The position numbers and the translations under genes are program-made. Shown here in pieces: positions 16,424 through 25,904 of a DNA stretch of 52,021 nucleotides. Positions within the stretch are counted from its first letter, which is position 1. Each line of letters opens with the position of its first letter. The notes under the pieces are model-generated. The model made no database searches. It worked only from the letters and a program-made list of their open reading frames with translations, and had not been told where the DNA came from. Origin of the DNA: RGIG7111 sp036839975 (GTDB taxonomy: Bacteria > Bacillota > Clostridia > Peptostreptococcales > Anaerovoracaceae). Where the stretch lies: the NCBI GenBank assembly GCA_036839975.1, contig DAISVU010000010.1, positions 1 to 52,021 of the forward strand. The letters run 5' to 3'.

Positions 16424-17629
16424 ATGTTGCAATTCGAAATGAATGAACCAAATGTTGCTGCGCGTATAAAAGTTGTAGGAGTTGGCGGCGGCGGTTGTAA
16501 CGCAGTAAACAGGATGATAGATTCAGGCATCAAAGGTGTATCTTTTATGGCGATAAATACAGATAGGCAGGCACTCGACAGATGTAAAGCCGAGACAAAA
16601 CTGCAGATCGGAGAGAAGCTGACAAAAGGACTGGGTGCAGGAGGTAATCCTGAAGTAGGACAGAAGTCTGCGGAAGAAAACATTGAGGATATAAGCAAAT
16701 TCATCGGTGATTCAGACATGGTGTTTGTGACTGCCGGTATGGGGGGAGGCACAGGCACAGGCGCCGCACCGATAATTGCCAAAATAGCCAAGGATTCCGG
16801 CTCTCTTACAGTAGGTGTAGTGACCAAGCCGTTCTCATTTGAGGGAAAGAAGCGCGGTGAGCATGCGGAATTGGGAATAAAGTTTCTTAAAAAATATGTA
16901 GATTCATTGGTAATTGTGCCAAATGACAAATTGCTGCTTGAGGCGGGCAAGGATACATCCCTTCTGGAAGCGTTCAATTTGGCTGATGAAGTATTGAAGC
17001 AGGGGGTTCAGGGCATATCTGACATTATTACAGATGACAGTTTGATCAACCTTGACTTTGCTGATGTGCAGACAGTAATGAAAGATAAAGGTGTAGCTCA
17101 CATGGGCGTGGGCAGAGGCAAAGGCGAAGAAAGAGTTAATGACGCAGTAAGGTCTGCTACTGAAAGCCCGTTGCTTGAGACCAGTATTTCGGGAGCGAGG
17201 TCGATACTGCTCAATATTGCGGGAGGACCGGATATAACCATGCAGGATGTTCAGAGTGTTGCTGACCAGGTGACAGAAGCGGCTGACAAGGAAGCGATGG
17301 TTATTTTCGGCGCGTCAATCAACGACAACATGACGGACGAACTGATGGTAACTGTAATTGCTACAGGTTCTGACGGAAAAGTGGGAAGCATACTTAATCC
17401 GACAATTTCGGCCACGGGCATTCTTGGTGATAAAGTTTCAGCCAAAGCTGACACAGAAGAAGTTCAAAACGAAGAAACATTAATAAATCCGCAGACAATC
17501 GGTTCCGGTTTTGGAGCAAATTTGGAAGATGATTATACACCCGGACCGTCATCTCCCGGCAGCGTGGGTATAAAGATACCTACATTCCTGCAGAATGAGG
17601 GTAAAAGTAAAAATCGTAATAATTTTTGA
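16424..17629 (+). CDS. ftsZ: Cell division protein FtsZ
   Basis: A 401-residue tubulin-like GTPase that forms the Z-ring. The N-terminal GVGGGGCNAVNRM and the tubulin signature GGGTGTGAAP (about 107-116) are intact, with the T7 loop NLDFADV supplying the catalytic aspartate. A variable linker from about 320 leads to the conserved C-terminal peptide with IKIPTFLQ, the docking site for SepF, ZapA-type partners or EzrA. GGAGG precedes the ATG. It ends the dcw cluster; the terminator is 262 bases downstream. Confidence 0.98.
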   Translation: MLQFEMNEPNVAARIKVVGVGGGGCNAVNRMIDSGIKGVSFMAINTDRQALDRCKAETKLQIGEKLTKGLGAGGNPEVGQKSAEENIEDISKFIGDSDMVFVTAGMGGGTGTGAAPIIAKIAKDSGSLTVGVVTKPFSFEGKKRGEHAELGIKFLKKYVDSLVIVPNDKLLLEAGKDTSLLEAFNLADEVLKQGVQGISDIITDDSLINLDFADVQTVMKDKGVAHMGVGRGKGEERVNDAVRSATESPLLETSISGARSILLNIAGGPDITMQDVQSVADQVTEAADKEAMVIFGASINDNMTDELMVTVIATGSDGKVGSILNPTISATGILGDKVSAKADTEEVQNEETLINPQTIGSGFGANLEDDYTPGPSSPGSVGIKIPTFLQNEGKSKNRNNF

Positions 17630-17891
17630 GATTGATAAAAACATTGCGATTTCGGGCCGGCTCCTATGATTTGTTGCTGAAACCAAATTAGATGCATATT
17701 GTTGATGATAATTATGGTTTAAAACGGCTGCGGAAATCTTGAGTTTTATATGTGAATGTCCGACAGATTTTCTGTTAATGAGATATATGGATATATACGG
17801 TGACAGCATATAAAGATGACTTTGCAACAACAAAATGTATTGCATGACGAAAGGTGATTATAGCTGCTTATAATTTAAAACACATATTTTG
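17630..17891 (+). other. Long 3' untranslated region of ftsZ
   Basis: No gene seen. The sequence GCGGAAATCTT at 17730-17740 is repeated at 17895-17905 inside the 5' arm of the terminator, so the upstream copy could compete for the 3' arm. No SD-start pair is present. Confidence 0.4.
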
Positions 17892-17928
17892 ATGGCGGAA
17901 ATCTTAAGGAAGGTTTCTGCCATTTTTT
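17892..17928 (+). terminator. Rho-independent terminator downstream of ftsZ
   Basis: A 14-bp stem (17892-17905/17910-17923, two G·U pairs) with loop AAGG, followed directly by a T-run to 17928. Strong. Confidence 0.85.
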
Positions 17929-18323
17929 ATAACGCTGATTCAGCGTCACAAATGATTCTTACATTCAGTCAACTTTCGCTTGTATTTCCGCATATTTTCT
18001 ATGATTGAATACGTAAGCAGTCATATATTCGGACGTGCAAAGGGCTAATTATGTTGAGCTCGTAATATAGCTTCCTCAACGCTTATGAATGTAAATGGAA
18101 TTTTCTGTTGAATTGTAAGGAATACGGTGAACAGAGGACTTAGAAATATCATGTGTTGTACTGGAATTCAGCATAGAAATAATATACAATATTAAGTTGT
18201 AGTACGGCTTGTTTATATTATGAAAAACATATCTGTCTGCATTAAGTTTTGTACGGCTTATTTTGCAGGCAATGTGGTGAAAGAATTGATGACATGCAAT
18301 TCAGATGAAAGAGCGGCTTTGAT
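17929..18323. other. Intergenic region before the TrmH-family gene
   Basis: No gene recognised. A small perfect inverted repeat ACGCTGA/TCAGCGT lies at 17932-17946. I looked for a T-box (conserved GGTGGNACCGCG) because phenylalanyl-tRNA synthetase follows, and found none. No well-spaced promoter is evident. Confidence 0.5.
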
Positions 18324-19277
18324 ATGCTAAAGATCATTACTTCGAAAGACAATAAAATATTTAAGCTTTGTGAAAAGCTCACACATAAAAAGTATAGAGA
18401 CAAGCTTGGAAAGTACATAATCGAAGGACCTTTGTTTGTTGAAGAGGCTATCAGCACGGTGCAAAATATAGATCGCGTTGTAATAGATGGACGCATATTG
18501 AAGGGCGAACATGGATCTGAAGATGCCTCTGTTTTTGAAAGAAGACGTAAATCAGAAACGGCTTATGAACAGAAATGCGATTGCGGGACAAAAAACGGAT
18601 ACGAGGCGGCGAATGTGCTTTGTGACTGCAGTAATGAAAACAGTGCGCTTATAAGGCTTATAAACAGACTTATTGAAGCCGGGCTTCGTGATAAATTTAT
18701 CTTTATGAAGGGCCATCTTTTTGACAAGGTTGCCCAGACTAAAACAAGCCAAGGGGTGTTCGCTATAATTAATAAGCATGAGTTTGATGAAAGCGATCTT
18801 GACGAGATCGCAGGCGAATTAAAAAACCTTATTATTCTTGACCGGTTGCAGGACCCGGGAAATTTGGGAACTATCATCAGAACTGCCGATGCAGCAGGAT
18901 TTTCAGGAATCGTTGCAGTCAAAGGCACAGGAGATGTTTATGCACCTAAGGTCGCAAGAGCAGCAGCGGGATCGCTTTTTAGAGTTCCTGTGATATATGT
19001 CGATACTGCGAAAAGAGCTGCAGAGCTTCTGAAAAAACGCGGCAAAAAAATAATAGCGGCATTGCTTGATGCCGACAGGAATTATTATGATACATACATG
19101 GCACACGATGCGGTTATAGTTATTGGAAATGAAAGCACTGGCATCTCGGAAGAATTGATGGATATTTCGGATGAAAAGATCAGGATACCTATGAGTGGTG
19201 ATGTCGATTCGATCAATGCCGCTATAGCCGCGGGGATACTGATGTATACGTCAGTGGCACAGCAACGTCGCATGTAA
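18324..19277 (+). CDS. TrmH/SpoU-family RNA 2'-O-methyltransferase with Cys-rich insert
   Basis: A 317-residue SPOUT-fold methyltransferase. The three C-terminal family motifs are complete: LDRLQDPGNLGTIIRTADAAGF, VIVIGNESTGISEEL and IRIPMSGDVDSINAAIAAGILMY. The N-terminal substrate-binding domain (EGPLFVEEA) is interrupted by about 50 residues (roughly 58-107) that carry two CxC pairs, C85/C87 and C100/C102. The family acts on rRNA or tRNA; the exact target cannot be told. The ribosome binding site is weak (GAAAGAG). It lies 72 bases before pheS, a common arrangement in Clostridia. Confidence 0.9.
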   Translation: MLKIITSKDNKIFKLCEKLTHKKYRDKLGKYIIEGPLFVEEAISTVQNIDRVVIDGRILKGEHGSEDASVFERRRKSETAYEQKCDCGTKNGYEAANVLCDCSNENSALIRLINRLIEAGLRDKFIFMKGHLFDKVAQTKTSQGVFAIINKHEFDESDLDEIAGELKNLIILDRLQDPGNLGTIIRTADAAGFSGIVAVKGTGDVYAPKVARAAAGSLFRVPVIYVDTAKRAAELLKKRGKKIIAALLDADRNYYDTYMAHDAVIVIGNESTGISEELMDISDEKIRIPMSGDVDSINAAIAAGILMYTSVAQQRRM

Positions 19278-19349
19278 AGCACAAATTACGGCTGTGTGAA
19301 TATAAAAAGGTAAAAAAGTCAAAAATAAACCGGAAAGGAAACAATATAA

Positions 19350-20372
19350 ATGAAAGAGCAACTGAACAAAGTTTTGCATGAAGCGAAAGAGAAACTTGCC
19401 GAGGCAGAAACACAGGCTGATATGGAAGAAATCAGAGTTAAGATGCTGGGCAAAAAGGGGAAAATAACGAGCATGCTCAAATCCATGGGCAAGCTAGCAC
19501 CCGAAGATAGAAAAGAATTCGGCAAGGCTGCAAACAAAGCGAGAAAAGAGCTTGAATCCCTCATCAATGAAAAACGTGAAGAAGTAAAGAATGCCGTAAA
19601 ACAAGTACAGTTCAAGATGGAAAAGGTGGATGTAACCGAACCCGGAAAAAAAGTCGAACTTGGAGTAAAGCACCCTATTATATTAACGATAGAGGAACTT
19701 TCAAAGATTTTTATGTCGTTTGGATTTTCGATTGCGGAGGGCCCGGAGGTGGAGACGGTATTTTATAATTTCGATGCACTGAATGCAGGTCCGAACCACC
19801 CGGCAAGAGATCTAAGCGATACCTTTTATATAAACGATGAGATTCTTTTGAGAACTCAGACTTCACCTGTACAGGTAAGGACCTTACTAAAAGAGACACC
19901 GCCTATCAAGGTAATTTCTCCGGGAAGATGTTTTAGATGTGATACACCGGATGCAATGCATTCTCCCATGTTCCATCAGGTTGAAGGTCTTGTTGTTGAT
20001 GAAGGCATTACAATGGCGAATCTTAAGGGCTGTCTTGATATGATGGCTAAACAGCTTTTCGGAAATGATACAAAGACGAATTTCCGTCCGCATCACTTCC
20101 CGTTTACGGAACCCAGTGCGGAGATGGATGTTACGTGCTTTAAGTGCGGAGGCAGTGGCTGTAGTGTATGTAAGGGAAGCGGCTGGATAGAGATACTCGG
20201 TTGCGGCATGGTGCATCCAAATGTATTGAGGGTTGGCAATGTCGACACGGAAAAATATACAGGGTTTGCTTTCGGTATGGGAGTTGAAAGAATTGCAATG
20301 CTTAAGTACGGCATCGATGACATAAGGTTGTTTTATGAAAATGATATACGTTTTATTGAGCAGTTCAAATAG
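19350..20372 (+). CDS. pheS: Phenylalanine-tRNA ligase, alpha subunit
   Basis: A 340-residue class II synthetase subunit, forming an alpha2-beta2 enzyme with PheT. An N-terminal coiled coil (about 1-85) for tRNA binding precedes the catalytic core: motif 2 around PGRCFRCDTPDAMHSPMFHQVEG and motif 3 GMGVERIAMLKYG. The CFKCGGSGCSVCKGSGW cysteine cluster is normal for bacterial PheS. GGAAAGGA lies 9 bases before the ATG. Unlike many Firmicutes pheST operons there is no T-box upstream. Confidence 0.97.
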   Translation: MKEQLNKVLHEAKEKLAEAETQADMEEIRVKMLGKKGKITSMLKSMGKLAPEDRKEFGKAANKARKELESLINEKREEVKNAVKQVQFKMEKVDVTEPGKKVELGVKHPIILTIEELSKIFMSFGFSIAEGPEVETVFYNFDALNAGPNHPARDLSDTFYINDEILLRTQTSPVQVRTLLKETPPIKVISPGRCFRCDTPDAMHSPMFHQVEGLVVDEGITMANLKGCLDMMAKQLFGNDTKTNFRPHHFPFTEPSAEMDVTCFKCGGSGCSVCKGSGWIEILGCGMVHPNVLRVGNVDTEKYTGFAFGMGVERIAMLKYGIDDIRLFYENDIRFIEQFK

Positions 20373-20383
20373 GAGGCGTACAA

Positions 20384-22825
20384 ATGTTAGTACCGGTAGA
20401 ATGGCTGAAAGATTATACAGATATAAATGTGGATACTGATGAATTCTGTGACAGGATGATCATGTCGGGATCAAATCTTGAGTCTGTCGAATACTTCGGC
20501 AAAGGTATAGAAAAGGTAGTAGTCGGCAGAATCGAAAAAGTGGAAAAACATCCGAATGCAGACAAGCTGAGCGTTTGTCAGGTTGATATAGGAGAAGATG
20601 AGCTTTTGCAGATAGTATGCGGAGCTGACAATATATATGAAGGAGCGCTGGTTCCTGTTGCTCTTCACAAGAGCCGTATTCCGGGCCCAATTCACGGCGC
20701 TTCTAAGCAGGACGGCGGAGTTAAGATAACTAAGGGAAAACTGAGAGGCGTTGAAAGCTTCGGAATGATTTGTTCTTTAGGTGAACTCGGATATGATGAC
20801 AAAGTAGTGCCTGTATTCATAAAAGACGGTATTTGGCTGTTGCCTGATGATGTAAAGTCGGGCACTGATATTGTTGATGCGATGGGCCTTGATCAACCGG
20901 TCTTGAATTTTGAGATAACACCGAATCGTCCCGATTGTCTTGCTATGTTGGGTATGGCAAGAGAAGCGGCTGCTACTTTTGGCACAAATCTCAAATATCC
21001 CGATACGAAATGCTTGGATGAGTCTGATGAGAAGGCAGAAGATTATATTTCGGTTGAGATAAAAAATCCTGACCTGTGCAGGCGATATGCGGCAAGGATA
21101 GTAACGGACGTAAAGATTGCTCAAAGCCCGTGGTGGCTTCAGAAAAGATTGATGTATTCGGGAATGAGACCTATAAACAATATAGTTGATATAACAAATT
21201 TCGTGATGCTCGAATACGGTCAGCCGATGCACGCATTCGATGTAAGAAAGATAGAGGGAGAAAAAATAATTATCGAAACTGCAAAGAAGGGAGAAAAATT
21301 TGTTACGCTTGATGATGCTGAAAGAACGCTCTCGGAGGATATGCTGCTTATAAAGGACGGCAGAAAGGCTATTGCTGTCGCAGGTGTTATGGGCGGACTC
21401 AATTCGGAGATTGAAGAGGATACGACTACCATTGTAGTGGAATCGGCAAACTTCGACGGTGACAGTGTAAGAACGACTTCAAAGAAACTGGGCCTGAGGA
21501 CAGAGGCTTCGTCGCGATTTGAAAAGGGCATTGATCCTAATTTATGTAAGGATGCAGCGGACAGATTCTGTAGACTTGTAGAGAAGCTTGGGGCGGGTAA
21601 AGTTGTTCAGGGAACGGTTGATGTATATCCGAAGGAAGAAAAAGCAATCACCACAGATGCAAGAGTGGATCGTGTCAATGCGGTACTCGGTATCGATATC
21701 AGCAGGGAAGATATGGAAAAGATGCTTACTTCACTTGAGATGAGAGTCGAAGGCAGCGGAAACATCATTAAAGTCACGCCTCCTACCGTCCGTATGGATC
21801 TTATTGATGAAGTGGACTACATAGAAGAAGTTGCGAGGATGTATGGTTATGATAAGATGCCGGCATTGCTTCCTGCAGGAAGTAATGCGGCGGCAAAACC
21901 GAGGAGATGGATTATGAAAGAAATGGCGCGCAATGCGATGTGCGCTATGGGTGCCGATGAGGTGCAGACCTACTCGTTTATGAATCCAAAGGGAATAGAT
22001 GAAATAAATATCGCGGAGGGAGGAAACGAAAGAAACTTTGTTAAGATATTAAATCCGCTGGGTGAAGAGACTTCTGTGATGAGGACACTCCTCACGCCGA
22101 ACATGCTTGAAGTACTCAGCAGAAACTATTCGAGGAATATTGAAGAGGTAAAAGTATTTGAGATAGGAAACACTTTCTTTGCAGACCTGAACAACTATAA
22201 AGGTCTTCCAAAAGAACAGGATGCCATGTCGATTGGACTTTACGGTGGAGATGCGGATTTTTTCATGCTGAAAGGCATGATAGAAGAATTATTTAAAGTA
22301 CTGGGATTAAAGGATATAGAATTTGTAGAGGAGAGTGAATACGGCACCTATCATCCGGGAAGATGTGCGAGAATAAGAAAAGAAGGGGCAGACTGCTTGT
22401 ACTTGGGTATTATGGGTGAAGTACACCCTGATGTTTCGGAAAAATACGGGATCGGCACAAGAGTGTATACAGCTGAGCTTATGTTTGATCTGATTGTTGA
22501 GCTCGCGGATATTGAAAAGATATACCGACCGCTTCCAAAGTATCCTTCAACTTCCAGAGATATCGCACTGATAGTGTCCGAGGGTATTCTTGCAGGGCAG
22601 ATGGAAAGCATAATCAGAGATAAAGGAGGACGTATCCTTGAGTCTGTTCAGCTGTTTGATGTTTACAGGGGTGAACAGGTTGAACAGGGCAAAAAGAGCG
22701 TTGCTTTCAAATTGACATACAGAGATCCAGACAAAACTCTGACCGACAAAGAAGTCGCTCAGGTACATGATAAGGTATTGCAGGCGCTTGAGGAAAAATT
22801 GAGTGCTGTTTTGAGAGAAATTTAG
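20384..22825 (+). CDS. pheT: Phenylalanine-tRNA ligase, beta subunit
   Basis: An 813-residue subunit, the usual long bacterial form. An N-terminal tRNA-binding OB-fold (about 40-150, VVGRIEKVEKHPNADKLSVCQV) is followed by the B3/B4 editing domain, the B5 domain (around 410-480), the catalytic-like core and a C-terminal anticodon-binding FDX-ACB domain (about 720-813, KYPSTSRDIALIV). AGGAGG lies 6 bases before the ATG, and pheS ends 11 bases upstream. The editing domain that removes Tyr-tRNA(Phe) is intact in outline. Confidence 0.97.
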   Translation: MLVPVEWLKDYTDINVDTDEFCDRMIMSGSNLESVEYFGKGIEKVVVGRIEKVEKHPNADKLSVCQVDIGEDELLQIVCGADNIYEGALVPVALHKSRIPGPIHGASKQDGGVKITKGKLRGVESFGMICSLGELGYDDKVVPVFIKDGIWLLPDDVKSGTDIVDAMGLDQPVLNFEITPNRPDCLAMLGMAREAAATFGTNLKYPDTKCLDESDEKAEDYISVEIKNPDLCRRYAARIVTDVKIAQSPWWLQKRLMYSGMRPINNIVDITNFVMLEYGQPMHAFDVRKIEGEKIIIETAKKGEKFVTLDDAERTLSEDMLLIKDGRKAIAVAGVMGGLNSEIEEDTTTIVVESANFDGDSVRTTSKKLGLRTEASSRFEKGIDPNLCKDAADRFCRLVEKLGAGKVVQGTVDVYPKEEKAITTDARVDRVNAVLGIDISREDMEKMLTSLEMRVEGSGNIIKVTPPTVRMDLIDEVDYIEEVARMYGYDKMPALLPAGSNAAAKPRRWIMKEMARNAMCAMGADEVQTYSFMNPKGIDEINIAEGGNERNFVKILNPLGEETSVMRTLLTPNMLEVLSRNYSRNIEEVKVFEIGNTFFADLNNYKGLPKEQDAMSIGLYGGDADFFMLKGMIEELFKVLGLKDIEFVEESEYGTYHPGRCARIRKEGADCLYLGIMGEVHPDVSEKYGIGTRVYTAELMFDLIVELADIEKIYRPLPKYPSTSRDIALIVSEGILAGQMESIIRDKGGRILESVQLFDVYRGEQVEQGKKSVAFKLTYRDPDKTLTDKEVAQVHDKVLQALEEKLSAVLREI

Positions 22826-22840
22826 CAGAAAGGGCATACT

Positions 22841-23419
22841 ATGGACAGTAACAAAGTAAGTGTAAAGATCTATGGGCAGGAGTATACTATTACGGGTGAA
22901 AAGCCACGGGAACAGATCGTGAAGATTGCCGCATATGTCGATAACAAGATGCATGAGATCAGTGAGATTGTAACTCCGGGACCGGAATCAAGCCTGGCGG
23001 TGCTTTCATCTGTCAATATATGTGATGAATACTTTGATTTGCTTGATGAGATCGAAGAACTAAAAAATCAGAATATGCAGCTCCATCAGGACGTGCAGCA
23101 TTACGTACAGCTTTGGGAGGAAGCAAAAAAGACAAATATCCAGCAGAAGGAAGAGGCAAGGACCGTAATGCAGCAGAAGGATGATCTGCAGCAGCAGCTC
23201 GTTGGTAAAGAGAGAGAACTGCGGAATATGAGAGATCTGGTAAAAGCGGCTGAAGCTGAAGCTGTATTAAAGGCGGAAGCTCCCATAAAGGAGCTGGAAG
23301 ACAAATGTAAGGAACTTGAAAACAGCTTTTTTGATATCCAGATGGAAAATATACAGCTGAAAAAGGAAGTTGGGAATTACAAACGAAACAATGAAGAAAG
23401 AGATGATGATAACTTTTAA
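22841..23419 (+). CDS. zapA: Cell division protein ZapA with coiled-coil extension
   Basis: A 192-residue protein. Residues 1-85 form the ZapA domain (VSVKIYGQEYTITGEKPREQIVKIAAYVD), which binds FtsZ and bundles filaments. From about 75 to 185 it continues as a long charged coiled coil rich in E, K and Q; typical ZapA is only 85-110 residues. AGAAAGGG precedes the ATG. It sits between pheT and mutS2, the standard Firmicutes position, with only 3 bases to mutS2. Confidence 0.88.
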   Translation: MDSNKVSVKIYGQEYTITGEKPREQIVKIAAYVDNKMHEISEIVTPGPESSLAVLSSVNICDEYFDLLDEIEELKNQNMQLHQDVQHYVQLWEEAKKTNIQQKEEARTVMQQKDDLQQQLVGKERELRNMRDLVKAAEAEAVLKAEAPIKELEDKCKELENSFFDIQMENIQLKKEVGNYKRNNEERDDDNF

Positions 23420-23422
23420 AGT

Positions 23423-25819
23423 ATGAAAGAAAAAACACTGGACGTTTTGGAGTACAACAAAATAATCCGGCTTTTGACTGAACAGGCAGGCTCTGCGATG
23501 GCAAGAGGTATACTGTCAGAACTTAAGCCGTTTTCTGATGTCAAGCAGATCAGGGAAAAATTAGCTGAAACAAGTGAAGCGGTAAAACTTATGGTACATA
23601 AAGGACCGCTTCCGCTAAGCTCGTTTTACGATGTTATAAAAAATGCCGAATTTGCACGAAAAGGCGGTGTACTGACGATGCTTCAGTTGCTGCATACAAA
23701 GCATGATCTTGCCGTAGCAAGGCAGGTAGTGAATTTTATGAAAAGCGATGTACCGGAACTGCCAATCATAAAGGGTATATGTGAGGTTGTTGTGGTCGCG
23801 GACAGACTGGAAAAAGATATTGACAGATGTATAGTGTCCGAAGACGAGATGTCAGATAATGCGAGTACCGAGCTTTATGATATAAGGCGCGGCATAGCAA
23901 GGCAGGTCGATGCATTAAAAAGCAGAATCGACAGGATGGTATGTTCAGAAGAATACAAAACATATCTGCAGGATGCGCTGGTCACGATAAGAGATGGAAG
24001 ATATGTATTGCCGGTAAAGTCCGAACATAGAGGACATGTGCCGGGAGTAATACACGATGAGAGTTCAAGCGGAGCAACTGTATTTATAGAGCCTCAGGTT
24101 ATCGTCGACATGAATAATGAGCTCCGGGAACTTGAAATTGCAGAGAGAGTGGAGATGGACAGGATACTTGGCGCTCTTTCAGAAGAAGTGTCGGAACATT
24201 ATCATGATATTGTCAATAATCAGAAGCTTCTGATCGAGCTTGACGTTATAATGGCGAAGGGAAAGCTCTCTTTAATATATGAGGGCGAGGAACCTGTGAT
24301 ATACAAGCAGGGAGAAGGCTGGCTGTTGCTTAAAGGTGCCAGGCATCCGCTGCTAGATCCCGAAACGGTTGTTCCTACCGATATAGAGATTGGGCGCGGA
24401 TATAAAACACTTGTAATAACAGGGCCGAACACAGGTGGAAAAACAGTAACACTTAAGACGATGGGGCTTTTGACACTGCTTGCGCAGAGCGGACTTCATA
24501 TCCCGGCGGAAGAGAGGAGCAGCATACCGGTATTTACAAGTATATATGCCGATATAGGAGATGAACAAAGCATAGAACAGAATCTTTCGACATTTTCATC
24601 GCATATGAAAAATATAGTCGAGATCGTAAGAGATGCAGATGAAGGCTCGTTGATCCTTTTAGATGAACTGGGCGGAGGGACCGATCCTACAGAGGGAGCC
24701 ATGCTCGCTATAGCAATACTTGAAAAATTATACGATAAAGGAGCTATTACTGCGGCGACTACACATTATACGGAGTTGAAAAAATATGCTCTCAGCAAGG
24801 AAGGCGTCGAAAATGCTTCAATGGAGTTTGACATAGAAACATTGAGCCCTACATTCAAGCTGTCCATAGGTGTGCCGGGAAGATCCAATGCCTTTGCAAT
24901 ATCCGAAAAACTGGGACTTGAAAGCGATATAACGGATAAGGCAAAGAAAATGATGGACAATGGTGATCTTAAGTTTGAAGAAGTTATAACAGCGCTTGAA
25001 GATGACAGACGTATTGCTGAGGAAGAGCGCGATGAGGCCATAATGCTCAATGTTGTAATGAAAAAGAAGAAAGAAGAGCTTGATAAGAAAATAAAACGTT
25101 TTGAGGAGAAAAAGGAAAAGATAATAAGCGAGGCGAAACAAGAAGCTCGCAGCATCATAAAGGATTCACAGGATACAGCTAAAGAAGTTCAGACGGAACT
25201 GCGGGAACTTTCTAAAATAGAAAACATAGGGGAAAGAAACAAGCTCTTTGATGAAGGCAGAAAGCGTCTCAGAGATAAGGCCGGTCAATATAAGGAAAAG
25301 ATAATAAGAGAAGTTAACAACAATCCGGTTGCACCGGAGGATCTCAGGCTTGGGGACAGAGTAAAGCTCCTGACTTTAAATCAAAAGGGTGAGCTGGTAG
25401 GACTCCCTGATGATAACGGTAAGATACAGGTGCAGGTCGGAAGCATTAAAATAAATTCCAAGATAAATGACATCATCCTTATTGAAGGGGGTGTAATGGA
25501 TACCAACAGACCTAAAAAAAGAAAGATAAGAGGTCACTCCTATGGAAAAATGTTTAAAGAAAAAGCGCAGAATATATCATCGCAGATAGATGTCCGCGGG
25601 AAAAATTTGGATGATGCGCTTATGGAAGCAGAAAAATATATAGATGATGTGAGTATGGCGGGAATTGAAGAAGTTGTTATTATTCACGGAAGAGGTGAAG
25701 GCATACTCAGAGAGGGCATACGCAATATGCTGAAAAAACACAGCAATATAAAGAGTTTTTCAAGTGGCGGATACTATGACGGCGGCGAAGGCGTGACGAT
25801 CGTAAAAATGAAAAAGTGA
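23423..25819 (+). CDS. mutS2: Endonuclease MutS2
   Basis: A 798-residue MutS paralogue acting on branched recombination intermediates and collided ribosomes rather than on mismatches. It lacks the N-terminal mismatch domain. The core has the Walker A motif GPNTGGKTVT from G334 (K340) and Walker B LILLDELGGGTDPTEG. A long coiled coil (about 510-620) leads to a C-terminal Smr nuclease domain (about 715-798) with IDVRGKNLDDA and IHGRGEGILREG. It starts 3 bases after zapA with no clear SD, so translation probably depends on coupling. Confidence 0.96.
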   Translation: MKEKTLDVLEYNKIIRLLTEQAGSAMARGILSELKPFSDVKQIREKLAETSEAVKLMVHKGPLPLSSFYDVIKNAEFARKGGVLTMLQLLHTKHDLAVARQVVNFMKSDVPELPIIKGICEVVVVADRLEKDIDRCIVSEDEMSDNASTELYDIRRGIARQVDALKSRIDRMVCSEEYKTYLQDALVTIRDGRYVLPVKSEHRGHVPGVIHDESSSGATVFIEPQVIVDMNNELRELEIAERVEMDRILGALSEEVSEHYHDIVNNQKLLIELDVIMAKGKLSLIYEGEEPVIYKQGEGWLLLKGARHPLLDPETVVPTDIEIGRGYKTLVITGPNTGGKTVTLKTMGLLTLLAQSGLHIPAEERSSIPVFTSIYADIGDEQSIEQNLSTFSSHMKNIVEIVRDADEGSLILLDELGGGTDPTEGAMLAIAILEKLYDKGAITAATTHYTELKKYALSKEGVENASMEFDIETLSPTFKLSIGVPGRSNAFAISEKLGLESDITDKAKKMMDNGDLKFEEVITALEDDRRIAEEERDEAIMLNVVMKKKKEELDKKIKRFEEKKEKIISEAKQEARSIIKDSQDTAKEVQTELRELSKIENIGERNKLFDEGRKRLRDKAGQYKEKIIREVNNNPVAPEDLRLGDRVKLLTLNQKGELVGLPDDNGKIQVQVGSIKINSKINDIILIEGGVMDTNRPKKRKIRGHSYGKMFKEKAQNISSQIDVRGKNLDDALMEAEKYIDDVSMAGIEEVVIIHGRGEGILREGIRNMLKKHSNIKSFSSGGYYDGGEGVTIVKMKK

Positions 25820-25904
25820 CAACGCCATGCTGTGTGCGTTGATGGTTCAAAACAGAAGGATCAGCACAGTAAAAACAGAAAGTGATTTTAAAGGAGAATT
25901 AGTA

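Noticed and set aside
25827..25904. Upstream extension of argS
   Set aside because: No SD before it, whereas AAAGGAG precedes ATG 25905 and ArgS similarity starts there.
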